From contig PMUF01000182.1 of NCBI GenBank assembly GCA_003167015.1, forward strand, positions 1-14,870: a DNA stretch of 14,870 bases. The letters are read 5' to 3'. Origin of the DNA: Chitinophagaceae bacterium (lineage in GTDB: Bacteria > Bacteroidota > Bacteroidia > Chitinophagales > Chitinophagaceae). Shown in pieces: positions 1 through 7,507 of the stretch (positions are counted from its first letter, which is position 1; each line of letters starts with the position of its first letter). A model generated the notes under the pieces. The model made no database searches and was not told where the DNA came from. It was given only the letters and a program-made list of their open reading frames with translations. A program made the position numbers and the translations under genes.

Positions 1-165
1 ATAACTGCAATATATAACCGCTTCATAAAATTGTTTTTTTAAAAGGTGATTTTATTTTTCTTAGTTAGCTAGCTGTATCCTATATGACGAATGCAGTGCC
101 AAAGATGTTACAGCCCGTAACCCATTGATTGTGAATACTATACTTTTTTGATGGTCTAAAGGGAG

Positions 166-203
166 TGTCCGTTTTCGGACGTTCTCTTGTCCGGTAGTGG
201 ACA
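166..203. promoter_or_regulatory. Two tandem palindromic operator-like sites (TGTCCG-N4-CGGACA type)
   Basis: Two near-identical dyads occur at 166-181 (TGTCCGTTTTCGGACG) and 188-203 (TGTCCGGTAGTGGACA). Their centres are 22 bp apart, about two helical turns, as expected for two dimers bound on one DNA face. The site lies outside any intact gene. The gene to the right (PBP1A) ends toward it, so the probable target is a leftward gene beyond base 1. On the minus strand, TTTGGCAC (97-104) resembles a sigma-54 -24 element, placed where enhancer sites at 166-203 would sit upstream; the matching -12 is poor (GT where GC is expected). The repeats are seen directly; binding by an NtrC-family activator is inference. 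Confidence 0.5.
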
Positions 204-234
204 TTTACCCGAACACTTTATTTTTAAACTGTAA

Positions 235-315
235 AAATCAGCTTGCATCTATGTCACCGGCCTGATGGAGGACCATGAGAAGATGGCGTGGATGCTGCGG
301 GCGCACCTGCGGTAG
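235..315 (+). pseudogene. 3' remnant of a dps (ferritin-like DNA-protection) gene
   Basis: A short open stretch follows an in-frame TAA (232-234) and ends at TAG (313-315). Its peptide contains VTGLMEDHEKMAWMLRAHLR, which closely matches the last helix of Bacteroidota Dps proteins (typically a GLM-x-x-HEKMAWMLR ending). Only about 25 residues remain. The four-helix body with its ferroxidase ligands and the start codon are missing, and the upstream DNA has regulatory-type sequence instead. I read this as the tail of a deleted or displaced dps gene. It cannot make a functional protein. The match is from memory of the family and the piece is short. Confidence 0.62.
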
Positions 316-352
316 GGCAGGCGCCCGGAGGCTTTGAGGCCGTGCGGGCCGG

Positions 353-2776
353 TCAGTTCTCTTTTTTATTTCCGAACAGCCGCTTGAAGAAACCTTGTTT
401 TTTCTTAGGCGGCTGTTGTTGTTGTGCATCCGTGACGGTGATCTTGATCGATCCCTGGCTACTGCTTTTTTCGGTAGTCGCTTCTTTCAGTATTTTCTGT
501 TCATCAGGAGTCAACTTAGAGTCCAGCGGGACAGTAGGCGGGCTGGTGTCGATATATTGATTGGCTTTGCCGTTGCCTTCATTGGCGCCTTCTGCTCCGG
601 GAGGTGCCGTCTTTTCGATAAGGTTCTGATAATCGTACATCATTTCCCTGCGCATGTTTTCCGGCTGGACGAATTTGGCCTGCCGGTCGATGCCCAGGGT
701 CTTATCGGCGAGGACCTTAGCGTAGAAATATTCCCAGATGGGGCGTGCGGCCTGTGCGCCGAAGCCGAGGCCGCCTTCCAGCCGGATGAAGCGGTCGTCG
801 CAACCGATCCAGGAGCCGGCCATCAGCTGCGGGGTGTAGCCCATGAACCAGGCATCCGCGTTATCGTTGGTGGTACCGGTCTTGCCGCCCATTTCGGCGA
901 TACCCAGGCGGTTGCGGAGCCCGGCGGCGGTGCCGAAGTCTACGGCGCCCTGCATCATACGGGCCATTGTATAAGCGGTGGTTTGGCTGATGACCTCTTT
1001 TCTTTCGGTATCGAAGCGTTGGAGGACGTTACCGTTCTTGTCTTCGATCCGGGAGATATAATAGGGTTTGGTGCTGAAGCCGCCATCGGGGAACATGGTA
1101 TAGCCCCATAACATTTCAAAGAGGGAGAGGTCACAGGCGCCGAGCGCCATGGAGGGATAGGGATCGATCTTCGTGGGGATGCCGATCTGTTTGATGTATT
1201 CGGCGAAACGTTTGGGACCGACCTGCTTCATTATATAGGCAGCAACCCCATTGATCGACCAGGCCAGGCCGGTGGCCATGGTCATGCTGCCTCCTTCATG
1301 TTTGTCGGGCCGGGCGGGTACGTAGCCGAAGCCGGGGAAATACTGTTGGCTGGTTTCGCATTGCGTCTCCGGGGTCATATTGAAATCCTCGATGCCCAGG
1401 CTGTACAGAAAGGGTTTGATCGAGCTGCCGACCTGCCGCTTGGTATTGATGTTGACGTGGTCGAATTTATAGGTTTTGAAGTCGATGCCACCCACCCAGG
1501 CTTTGACGGCGCCGGTGACGGGGTCCATGACCATGAAGGCGGTCTGGAGCATGGCCTGCGAGTATTTGATAGAGTCCATGGGCGTCATGACGGTGTCTTT
1601 TTCCCGTTTGGAATTCCAGGCAAAGACTTTCATGGCGACAGGCAGGAAGAAGGTTTTGCGGATGTCGGCATCGCTCTTGCCCTCGTCTTCGAGGTTGTGC
1701 CAGCGGTCGCTGTTACGCATGGCAGCATCGAGGATATTGGCGTGATCTTTCCAGATGAGCCCTTTGCGGACGCTGGCCTGCGCGCTGAGGGCCCGTTGGA
1801 GTACAGGGAGCTGTTTGGCTACTGCCTCATCTGCATATAGTTGCATTCTGGGATTGATCGTCGTATAGACTTTCAAGCCATCATTGTACAGGTTATAGGG
1901 TTCGCCGGTGGAGGGGTTTTTATGGTCCTTGCACCATTTGCGCAGGTCTTCGCGAAGGACATCCCGGAAATAGGGGGCGAGGCCGTTATTCTCATCGACT
2001 TTTTTGTAACCGCTCATGTCAATGGGTAGGGCTTTATCGGTGGCGGCGTCCTTATTGTCCAGGTAGTTGTATTTCACCATCTGGTTGATGACGGTATTAC
2101 GGCGTTCGATGGCCATTTTGGGATTCCGCCGGGGGTTGTAGAGGGTATTGCCTTTAAGCATACCGATGAGTACGGCGGCCTCGTCGACGGACAGGCGATC
2201 GGGTTCTTTGCCGAAGAATGTCCGGGATGCGTTGCGGATGCCATAGACATTATCACCGAAGGGGACTTCGTTGAGATAAAGGGCAAGGATTTCCTGTTTG
2301 GTGAAGTTCCGTTCGAGTTTTATGGCAATGATCCATTCCTTCATCTTTTCGATAAACCGGCGCATGAAGTTTTTCGAACCCTGTTCGAGGAGGTTCTTGG
2401 CCAGCTGCTGGGTGATCGTGCTACCGCCGCCGTCTCTGCCGAGCTTAAGGACTGCGCGCATGACCGAGTAACCGTCGATGCCGGAATGTTCGTAAAAACG
2501 GGCGTCTTCGGTGGCCACCAGGGCGTTGACGACATTGGGGGAGATATCCTTGAATTCGACGTTACTGCGGTTGCCTTTGTCCTTATAGTATTTCCCCATC
2601 GGGGTGCCGTCTTCTGCGAAGACTTCGGTGGCGAGGGTAATGGAAGGGTTTTCTAATTCTTTGAGAGAGGGCAGGGAGCCGAATACGCCGAGGTTGATCA
2701 GGACGAGGAACAGGATAAAGGCGCCGAGGCCGTAGAGAAAGACCTTCCAGAATACGGGGACCAGTTTAGCTGACAT
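353..2776 (-). CDS. Class A penicillin-binding protein (PBP1A-type transglycosylase/transpeptidase)
   Basis: Bifunctional enzyme that polymerises and cross-links peptidoglycan on the outer face of the inner membrane; 807 residues, full length for the family. A short cytoplasmic end is followed by one membrane helix (about 11-33). The GT51 transglycosylase domain (about 50-235) shows ATEDARFYEHSGID with catalytic Glu90, then GGSTITQQLAKN (117-128) and the ERNFTKQEILALYLN block. The transpeptidase domain (about 410-690) has SSIK with catalytic Ser451 and Lys454, SIN at 507-509 and KTG at 632-634. The C-terminal tail is Gln/Lys-rich and probably disordered. The ATG at 2776 puts the helix at the usual distance from the N-terminus. 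It lies 115 bp downstream of the porW-like gene on the same strand; a paired direct repeat (2820-2848) in that gap may control it. Subtype naming within class A is by overall resemblance. Confidence 0.95.
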   Translation of the reverse strand: MSAKLVPVFWKVFLYGLGAFILFLVLINLGVFGSLPSLKELENPSITLATEVFAEDGTPMGKYYKDKGNRSNVEFKDISPNVVNALVATEDARFYEHSGIDGYSVMRAVLKLGRDGGGSTITQQLAKNLLEQGSKNFMRRFIEKMKEWIIAIKLERNFTKQEILALYLNEVPFGDNVYGIRNASRTFFGKEPDRLSVDEAAVLIGMLKGNTLYNPRRNPKMAIERRNTVINQMVKYNYLDNKDAATDKALPIDMSGYKKVDENNGLAPYFRDVLREDLRKWCKDHKNPSTGEPYNLYNDGLKVYTTINPRMQLYADEAVAKQLPVLQRALSAQASVRKGLIWKDHANILDAAMRNSDRWHNLEDEGKSDADIRKTFFLPVAMKVFAWNSKREKDTVMTPMDSIKYSQAMLQTAFMVMDPVTGAVKAWVGGIDFKTYKFDHVNINTKRQVGSSIKPFLYSLGIEDFNMTPETQCETSQQYFPGFGYVPARPDKHEGGSMTMATGLAWSINGVAAYIMKQVGPKRFAEYIKQIGIPTKIDPYPSMALGACDLSLFEMLWGYTMFPDGGFSTKPYYISRIEDKNGNVLQRFDTERKEVISQTTAYTMARMMQGAVDFGTAAGLRNRLGIAEMGGKTGTTNDNADAWFMGYTPQLMAGSWIGCDDRFIRLEGGLGFGAQAARPIWEYFYAKVLADKTLGIDRQAKFVQPENMRREMMYDYQNLIEKTAPPGAEGANEGNGKANQYIDTSPPTVPLDSKLTPDEQKILKEATTEKSSSQGSIKITVTDAQQQQPPKKKQGFFKRLFGNKKEN

Positions 2777-2819
2777 ATGAATAATTCTTGTAATAGCGGT
2801 TTGTCGCCTTCGTAAAAAT

Positions 2820-2848
2820 AGTGTTAAGCGGCCTAAATACAGTGTTAA
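2820..2848. repeat. Paired direct repeat AGTGTTAA upstream of the PBP gene
   Basis: The octamer AGTGTTAA occurs at 2820-2827 and again at 2841-2848, an exact 21-bp period, in the 115-bp gap before the PBP start. Next to it, TATTTTTA on the minus strand (2813-2820) resembles a Bacteroidota -7 element (TAnnTTTG), but no convincing -33 element is at the right distance. The arrangement suggests a promoter-proximal operator for the PBP gene. The repeat is seen directly; function is inference. Confidence 0.35.
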
Positions 2849-2891
2849 TTAGTTCAAAATTCGTGCTGGTTTGGAGGGGCGGCCGGACGGG

Positions 2892-5800
2892 TTAAAATTT
2901 CCCCGGATAGGCGGCCGACAGGAACTTTCGGTAGGCAGCCATGTCCTTGTTGTTCATCAGCACGGACAGGTTAGTGGCCGAGATGATGAGGATGGTGTAT
3001 TTGTCGGCCGGCAACCAGGATACGATCTGGTGTGCCTGGGCGCGGGCGTTCTGCTGGTAGGTGATCGCGTCTGCGTCTGTCGCGAAGCCGCTGATGACGA
3101 GCAGTTTGACGCTATCACTGAGCGAGGAGTTGTCTTCCGTCAGGGATTGGCTGTAAAAATTTTCCTGGTTATAGCCGTGGAAGGCATTCCTGGCCTCGGA
3201 GACATAGACGGGGTCGACCTTGTTCATGACGATGAGTACCGAGTGGGGTTTGTCGGGGGTAAGGGCAAAGGCGGAGTTCATCGTACGCAGTTTGGCGGCC
3301 AACTGGGCAGTATCTGCCTGTAGTTTCTTCATGGCAGCCTGGACGGAGTCGGCGCGTTGTCGCAGGAGGGTCTGTTGTGCGGAGTCGGCGCTGGCTTTGG
3401 CCAGGGCGGTCTGCAGGGAATCCTGGTAGCGGTGCAGGGCTGCCAGCTGGAAGTCGTCCATTTTGATGGTATTAGCTCCGCTGCTGCTATCGACCTTGAT
3501 CTTGCCGGGGAGGGTGACGGCGGGCTTGGAGGTTGTGTTGGCCAAAGCCTGCTCTCTCAACTTGGCCCGGGCCCATGAGGACGTATCGTCTTTCTTCAGC
3601 ATATTGGAATCATTGCGCACGAGCCGGGTTCCTTTCAAGCTATCTCTGGCGGTGGGGAAGTTGGAGATGGTGATGCTGTCGTCATCGGCGGCTTTTTTCA
3701 CCTGCAGATTGGTGAGATAGCTTTCTATTTGCCGGCGTCTGTTGAGTACATCCAGCAGGGTAGCTGCCTTGTCGGCCATCGGCGTGTGCGGGAATTTTCC
3801 GATGATGTTATTGAGGACCACTCTAGCCTGCACATCGTGCCGGGTGCGGATGAAATATACCGATTCGATATAGAGCAGCTGGGGTGTCCAGTATTTGTCT
3901 CCATACAGGCTGTCGGCCACCTTTTTCTGTGCGATGGCGCTGTCGAAGTTGCCTTCGATGAAAGCGTTATAGATCTTTTCATATTGGTGGGTGGCGCTGA
4001 CCTTTTCCCTGTTAATGGCCTGATTGGCGGAATCCGGATTGACGGCTTTGGCAGTAAAGGCGCCTGTGGGGAATTTCTGTTTGAGCAGGTCGAGTATCCG
4101 GGCTGCGTTTGCTTCATCGCCCAGTTTTTTATAGCAATAATACATGTTCAGCAGCGTCTCTTCTTTTTGCGTGGTAGCGGGGAACTTTGTCAGCAGGGAG
4201 TCGTAGGTATTGATGGCGTATGGGTAATCGGGTAGTCCTTCCTGGTAGGTTTTGCCGAGGAGGAAGAGCGCTTTTTCTATAGAGTCGTTGGATTTTTTCA
4301 ATTTTTCCGGCGTCGTGGGAAGGTTGGCCAGCAGCGATTTATAGTCTATACCTTTACCATTGCTGCCGTGGGCGGTGGGATCGATGCCGATGCCGGGTGC
4401 ATTCTTCGCATTGGTATTGGCGAGGCTACTCTTCATGATCGAGGAGATCTGCCAGTCGTCGACATTCGGCCGGTTGCCCCATTTGGTTTTGAAATCGGAG
4501 TATCCTTTTGCTTTCAGGGTCTGGTTATTGAAGTACCAATCTGCGGCGGAGGCCGTGGAACCTGCGCCGAACAGGTCGGGGATACTTTTATTATTGCCGT
4601 TACCGTTGAGCCCGCCTGAGCCGTCGTCTTCTTCCTGGTCTTTGAGGCCTTGCTGTTTGCGGAGTTGTTTGGCCAGTCGTTTGAGGAAGGCGTCGCGGAT
4701 GGGCGGAGACAGAGCGGCGATACGCTGAAGGCTGTCCTGGCGGTACATGATATCCATCTGGGCTACGATGGTGGTGAGGGCGGCTTTGCGATCGGGGAGC
4801 CAGCTGACGTCCTGGTCTTTAGAGAGGGCGATCATGTTGATGCTGTCGTACATGCTTTTGGCGGTGCGGTAGTTCTTGCCCTCGTATAAGAGATTGCCGA
4901 GCTGCAGGAAGGCTTTGTCGCGTTGGGTACCGTTGCGCGCCGAGTTTTTGGTACAGAGGTTAAGGAAGGTGATGGCGCCGGGGACGTTGTGCCGTTCCAG
5001 CTCCATTTGTGCGGCAGTATAATAAATGATATCGCGGTAGGATTCAAAGCGGTCTTTGTGGGCCATTTTTACGAGGGCGGCGATGTTACGCTGGATGTAG
5101 TCCGCTCCGCCTTCTTTGTTCTGACGGATGGCGTTCAGCCGGGCGTAGATTTCGAGGATAGGGTCGTAGGTGTGGGCGATGACGCGTTCGTAAAAGGTCT
5201 TTGCTTCATAGGAGTCGCCCAGTCGCTCGTACAGCTGGGCGATGAGATATTCCCAGCGGGCGGCTTCTTCCCGGGTACCGGCGGCCGGCAGGGCTTTTTC
5301 GAGGAAATAGGCGGCGCTGTCGTAGACATTCTGTTTGTAGAAATAGAGGGCTTTTTCTTCCTGCAGGGAGGGCTGCAGGCGGGGTGGGAACTGTGGGTCG
5401 CGGTCGAGGACCTGGATCAGGCTGGCGGCTCCTATAAAATCGTCTTTGACGAGATAAGTGCGGATTTTCCAGAGCAGCGCGTCATTACGGCTGGGCGGGG
5501 GCAGATCGAATATTTTTTCCAGTCTCGTCTGTTTTTCCTGGGTGCTGACGATACTGTTGTTACCTCCGGCGTCGGCGTTGTAGTTGCTGCCGATGGGGAT
5601 GGCGTAGCCGTCGCTCTCCTTAGGGGCAAAAGCCCAGTTGATGAACTGGAAGGTAATAAAGGCGGAGTCGTATTGTTTTTTGAGGTAATAGGACTCGCCC
5701 ATGAGCAGGTAGAGGTTATCGATCCAGTCGTTGCGGGTGTCATGGATGAGGATGCCCATGTTACACTTGTAGATGACGGAATCGAGATCTTTTTTCTGCG

Positions 5801-6116
5801 CGGCTGTAGCCTCGAGGGTATAGTTATAGAAAGGAAGAAGGCGGCTATAGTCTTCCCGGAAGGATAATTTGGCGCGGGAGACGACGCTTTTGATCTTTTC
5901 GTTGGCGTTGAAATAGTAGTTATAGTGGGTGATGTTGTTCTGGACGAAATGGCGGAATTTCCTGAATTTTTTGCCGTTATTGGACGTTTCTGAAGCGAGG
6001 ATGCGGTTTTCCCATTTTTTGGGTTTTTTGAGGTCATAGTCGACGCCTACCTGTCCTATGGAGGTCAGATACAGAAACGAGAGTATTCCTGATAGCAAAA
6101 TCTTACTATACGTCAC
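2892..6116 (-). CDS. Tetratricopeptide-repeat protein of the PorW/SprE type (type IX secretion/gliding)
   Basis: Large periplasmic-side protein needed in Bacteroidota for T9SS assembly and gliding. I start it at GTG 6116 (1074 residues): a hydrophobic signal-like segment follows at once (about 5-20) and AAAGGA lies just upstream. A longer TTG-started reading to 6263 would run through hairpin-rich non-coding DNA. Family marks are THYNYYFNANE near 63-73, TPR-like helix pairs through about 215-440, and WYFNNQTLKAKGYSDFKTKW near 527-546, the PorW/SprE hallmark in which a WYFxN segment precedes a KWGxR block. An Ala/Gln/Lys-rich coiled coil precedes a conserved C-terminal domain (about 950-1074). 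No Cys lies at the signal-peptide end, so this is not a lipoprotein, unlike SprE of Flavobacterium. Family call firm; exact role inferred. Confidence 0.85.
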   Translation of the reverse strand: MTYSKILLSGILSFLYLTSIGQVGVDYDLKKPKKWENRILASETSNNGKKFRKFRHFVQNNITHYNYYFNANEKIKSVVSRAKLSFREDYSRLLPFYNYTLEATAAQKKDLDSVIYKCNMGILIHDTRNDWIDNLYLLMGESYYLKKQYDSAFITFQFINWAFAPKESDGYAIPIGSNYNADAGGNNSIVSTQEKQTRLEKIFDLPPPSRNDALLWKIRTYLVKDDFIGAASLIQVLDRDPQFPPRLQPSLQEEKALYFYKQNVYDSAAYFLEKALPAAGTREEAARWEYLIAQLYERLGDSYEAKTFYERVIAHTYDPILEIYARLNAIRQNKEGGADYIQRNIAALVKMAHKDRFESYRDIIYYTAAQMELERHNVPGAITFLNLCTKNSARNGTQRDKAFLQLGNLLYEGKNYRTAKSMYDSINMIALSKDQDVSWLPDRKAALTTIVAQMDIMYRQDSLQRIAALSPPIRDAFLKRLAKQLRKQQGLKDQEEDDGSGGLNGNGNNKSIPDLFGAGSTASAADWYFNNQTLKAKGYSDFKTKWGNRPNVDDWQISSIMKSSLANTNAKNAPGIGIDPTAHGSNGKGIDYKSLLANLPTTPEKLKKSNDSIEKALFLLGKTYQEGLPDYPYAINTYDSLLTKFPATTQKEETLLNMYYCYKKLGDEANAARILDLLKQKFPTGAFTAKAVNPDSANQAINREKVSATHQYEKIYNAFIEGNFDSAIAQKKVADSLYGDKYWTPQLLYIESVYFIRTRHDVQARVVLNNIIGKFPHTPMADKAATLLDVLNRRRQIESYLTNLQVKKAADDDSITISNFPTARDSLKGTRLVRNDSNMLKKDDTSSWARAKLREQALANTTSKPAVTLPGKIKVDSSSGANTIKMDDFQLAALHRYQDSLQTALAKASADSAQQTLLRQRADSVQAAMKKLQADTAQLAAKLRTMNSAFALTPDKPHSVLIVMNKVDPVYVSEARNAFHGYNQENFYSQSLTEDNSSLSDSVKLLVISGFATDADAITYQQNARAQAHQIVSWLPADKYTILIISATNLSVLMNNKDMAAYRKFLSAAYPGKF

Positions 6117-6133
6117 AATGTCCTTTTGTATGT

Positions 6134-6172
6134 GCTGGAAAGGGCTTTGGATAAAAGTAGCCCTTTTCCAGC
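6134..6172. repeat. Strong inverted repeat in the porW-like leader
   Basis: GCTGGAAAGGGCT (6134-6146) pairs with AGCCCTTTTCCAGC (6159-6172): 13 bp with one bulged T and a 12-base loop. In the leftward mRNA the hairpin would end 17 nt before the GTG start and just before the AAAGGA ribosome-binding-like sequence. No T-run follows on either strand, so it is not a standard terminator. A role in translation control, mRNA stability or as an operator is possible. Confidence 0.6.
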
Positions 6173-6188
6173 AAACAGCTAATTGATT

Positions 6189-6254
6189 GACCTTCGGTCG
6201 AGACGCTTTCAGCGTCTCTTGATGGGCGCCCGCGGGGCCGGGAAAATCCTGGCC
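6189..6254. repeat. Cluster of three short triloop hairpins in a divergent intergenic region
   Basis: Three compact dyads lie close together: GACC-TTC-GGTC (6189-6199), GAGACGCT-TTC-AGCGTCTC (6200-6218), and GGCCGGGA-AAA-TCCTGGCC (6236-6254, one G:T pair). The palindrome GGGCGCCC (6224-6231) sits between the last two. The first two abut and share the loop TTC. With the 6134-6172 repeat, most of the divergent gap between the porW-like gene and the M23-like gene can fold. No T-run follows. The function is unknown: back-to-back attenuation, a small structured RNA, or a repeated intergenic element. Confidence 0.5.
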
Positions 6255-6272
6255 GTGAGACAATAACTACTT

Positions 6273-6299
6273 TTTGGCAAATTTATTTTATTATCTTTA
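6273..6299 (+). promoter_or_regulatory. Candidate Bacteroidota promoter for the M23-like/bactofilin operon
   Basis: TTTG at 6273-6276 and TATCTTTA at 6292-6299 resemble the -33 (TTTG) and -7 (TAnnTTTG) elements of Bacteroidota housekeeping promoters. The 15-bp spacer is shorter than usual. Transcription would begin about 40 bases before the ATG at 6348, just right of the hairpin cluster. Confidence 0.4.
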
Positions 6300-6347
6300 C
6301 CAAAAGGGGCCGGAGGTTCGGCCTGCACATATTTATCAATCCAATAT

Positions 6348-6743
6348 ATGGCCAAATTCGATGCCAATTCTACCTTAAAACGTCTTCAGAACCGCTATCG
6401 GCTGGTTGTCATGAATGACGATACCTATGAAGAAGTGGTGACTTTCAAACTTTCACGACTGAGCGTCTACATTTTTCTCTGCACGATTTTTGTATTGCTG
6501 ACTGGACTAACGGTGGCATTGATTGTCTTTACCCCGTTGAAGCTGTATATTCCGGGTTATGGAGATGTGAGTAATACGAGGGATCTTCGTGAACTAAAAA
6601 TACGGACAGATTCGTTAGAGCAGGAGGTAAGGTATAAAGATCAGTACCTGGAGAGTATACGTAGTGTCTTAGGGGGGAATACGACTGTGAAGCTGGATAC
6701 GACGACCCTGAAGATGCCAAAACCCGAGAAAATTAATGACTAA
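6348..6743 (+). CDS. Membrane-anchored coiled-coil protein, N-terminal part of an M23-type peptidase without the peptidase domain
   Basis: The 131-residue protein has a basic cytoplasmic N-terminus (RYRLVVMNDDTYEEVV at 17-32), one membrane helix (about 38-62), the motif PLKLYIPGYGDV (63-74) and a short coiled coil (about 78-108). This order and these motifs match the N-terminus of Bacteroidota M23 (LytM-type) metallopeptidases, which continue into an HxxxD...HxH zinc domain. Here the gene stops at 6741-6743 and the bactofilin begins 13 nt later, so no catalytic domain is encoded. M23 proteins are known partners of bactofilins, so this is plausibly a membrane anchor or adaptor for the downstream bactofilin. 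The family link is by resemblance; whether it is a truncation or a normal short paralogue is not clear. Confidence 0.75.
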   Translation: MAKFDANSTLKRLQNRYRLVVMNDDTYEEVVTFKLSRLSVYIFLCTIFVLLTGLTVALIVFTPLKLYIPGYGDVSNTRDLRELKIRTDSLEQEVRYKDQYLESIRSVLGGNTTVKLDTTTLKMPKPEKIND

Positions 6744-6755
6744 AATCTGATACTT

Positions 6756-7205
6756 ATGTTCAATGGAAAAACCAAAGATGACATGCCGGCCGGAGCATCC
6801 GTCGGCACCAGTACCAGCCTGATTGGCGCTGGCACTACTATGAAAGGCGATATCACCAGCAACGGTGATCTGCGTATCGATGGCACCCTGGTAGGCAACA
6901 TCCACTGTTCGGCGAAAGTCGTGATCGGTGCGAATGGGGTTGTACAGGGGGATATCAATGGTCAGACGGCCGATATCATGGGTAAGGTTACCGGCACGAT
7001 CAAGGTGAAGGACCTGTTGCAACTGAAGGGTGGAAGCCTGTTAAACGGCAATATCCAGGCCACCAAGCTGCAGATCGAACCGACAGCGAATTTCAACGGG
7101 GAATGTCATATGACGCCTGCCGCTGAGAACAGTACTTCGAATGGGAAGGCTGCTGCTGAGTTCAAGAGAGAAATAAAGCATGCAGAATCCACTGCCATCG
7201 CATAG
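6756..7205 (+). CDS. Bactofilin (polymer-forming cytoskeletal protein)
   Basis: The 149-residue protein has a central right-handed beta-helix region (about 20-115) of short Gly- and hydrophobic-rich turns, such as GDLRIDGTLVGNIHCSAKVV and GKVTGTIKVKDLLQLKGG, flanked by disordered ends; this is the standard bactofilin layout. Bactofilins polymerise without nucleotide into membrane-associated filaments that localise cell-wall enzymes and shape the cell. The gene starts 13 nt after the M23-type membrane protein, fitting the known bactofilin-M23 pairing. The charged C-terminal tail (residues about 120-149) is variable, as usual. Confidence 0.92.
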   Translation: MFNGKTKDDMPAGASVGTSTSLIGAGTTMKGDITSNGDLRIDGTLVGNIHCSAKVVIGANGVVQGDINGQTADIMGKVTGTIKVKDLLQLKGGSLLNGNIQATKLQIEPTANFNGECHMTPAAENSTSNGKAAAEFKREIKHAESTAIA

Positions 7206-7234
7206 TGGATCACCGAGGCTGCTGAAAAGACATT

Positions 7235-7507
7235 ATGGATCGAGGTAAATCGCCACAGCCTGATAATCATAAGAGTAAGGACGGGACAACGGGGCCTGAC
7301 GACCAGGACGGCAGCCGTGAGTGGGTGCGTTATCTGGGACTTTCCACCCAGGTGGCGGCATCGGTAGGGCTATCCCTGTTCCTTGGGGTGAAGGCGGATA
7401 AATGGCTGAAGCTTACTTTTCCAATTCTTTCATGGGCCTTACCTTTGCTGGTCATTGTACTATTATTGGTGCAATTAATCAAAGCAAGTTCCGGAGGGAA
7501 AAAATGA
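7235..7507 (+). CDS. AtpZ/AtpI-family small membrane protein
   Basis: The 90-residue protein has a hydrophilic N-terminus (1-30) and two membrane helices (about 33-52 and 62-84) joined by GVKADKWL, in place of the G-x-x-x-D-x-W/L loop of AtpZ-type proteins (ATPase_gene1 family). Such proteins are normally encoded just ahead of F-type ATP synthase genes and have been linked to Mg2+/Ca2+ transport or c-ring assembly. Its stop overlaps the start of the next gene by ATGA (7504-7507), indicating translational coupling. No ATP synthase subunit gene follows in this window. Confidence 0.8.
   Translation: MDRGKSPQPDNHKSKDGTTGPDDQDGSREWVRYLGLSTQVAASVGLSLFLGVKADKWLKLTFPILSWALPLLVIVLLLVQLIKASSGGKK

Noticed and set aside
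395..1840. Rightward open frames inside the PBP gene (395-1111, 1298-1840)
   Set aside because: They are antisense to a gene with all catalytic motifs intact and show no recognisable domains.
4923..5867. Rightward 314-codon open frame
   Set aside because: It lies antisense inside the PorW-like gene, its composition is that of a mirrored coding frame, and no family motif is present.
6117..6263. N-terminal extension of the PorW-like gene from TTG 6263
   Set aside because: The added 49 residues have no signal or family resemblance and are read through several hairpins; the GTG at 6116 is followed at once by a signal-like segment and preceded by AAAGGA.
7402..7503. Upstream start for the AtpI-like gene
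   Set aside because: It would overlap most of the AtpZ-like gene in another frame; the ATGA overlap at 7504 gives a natural start.
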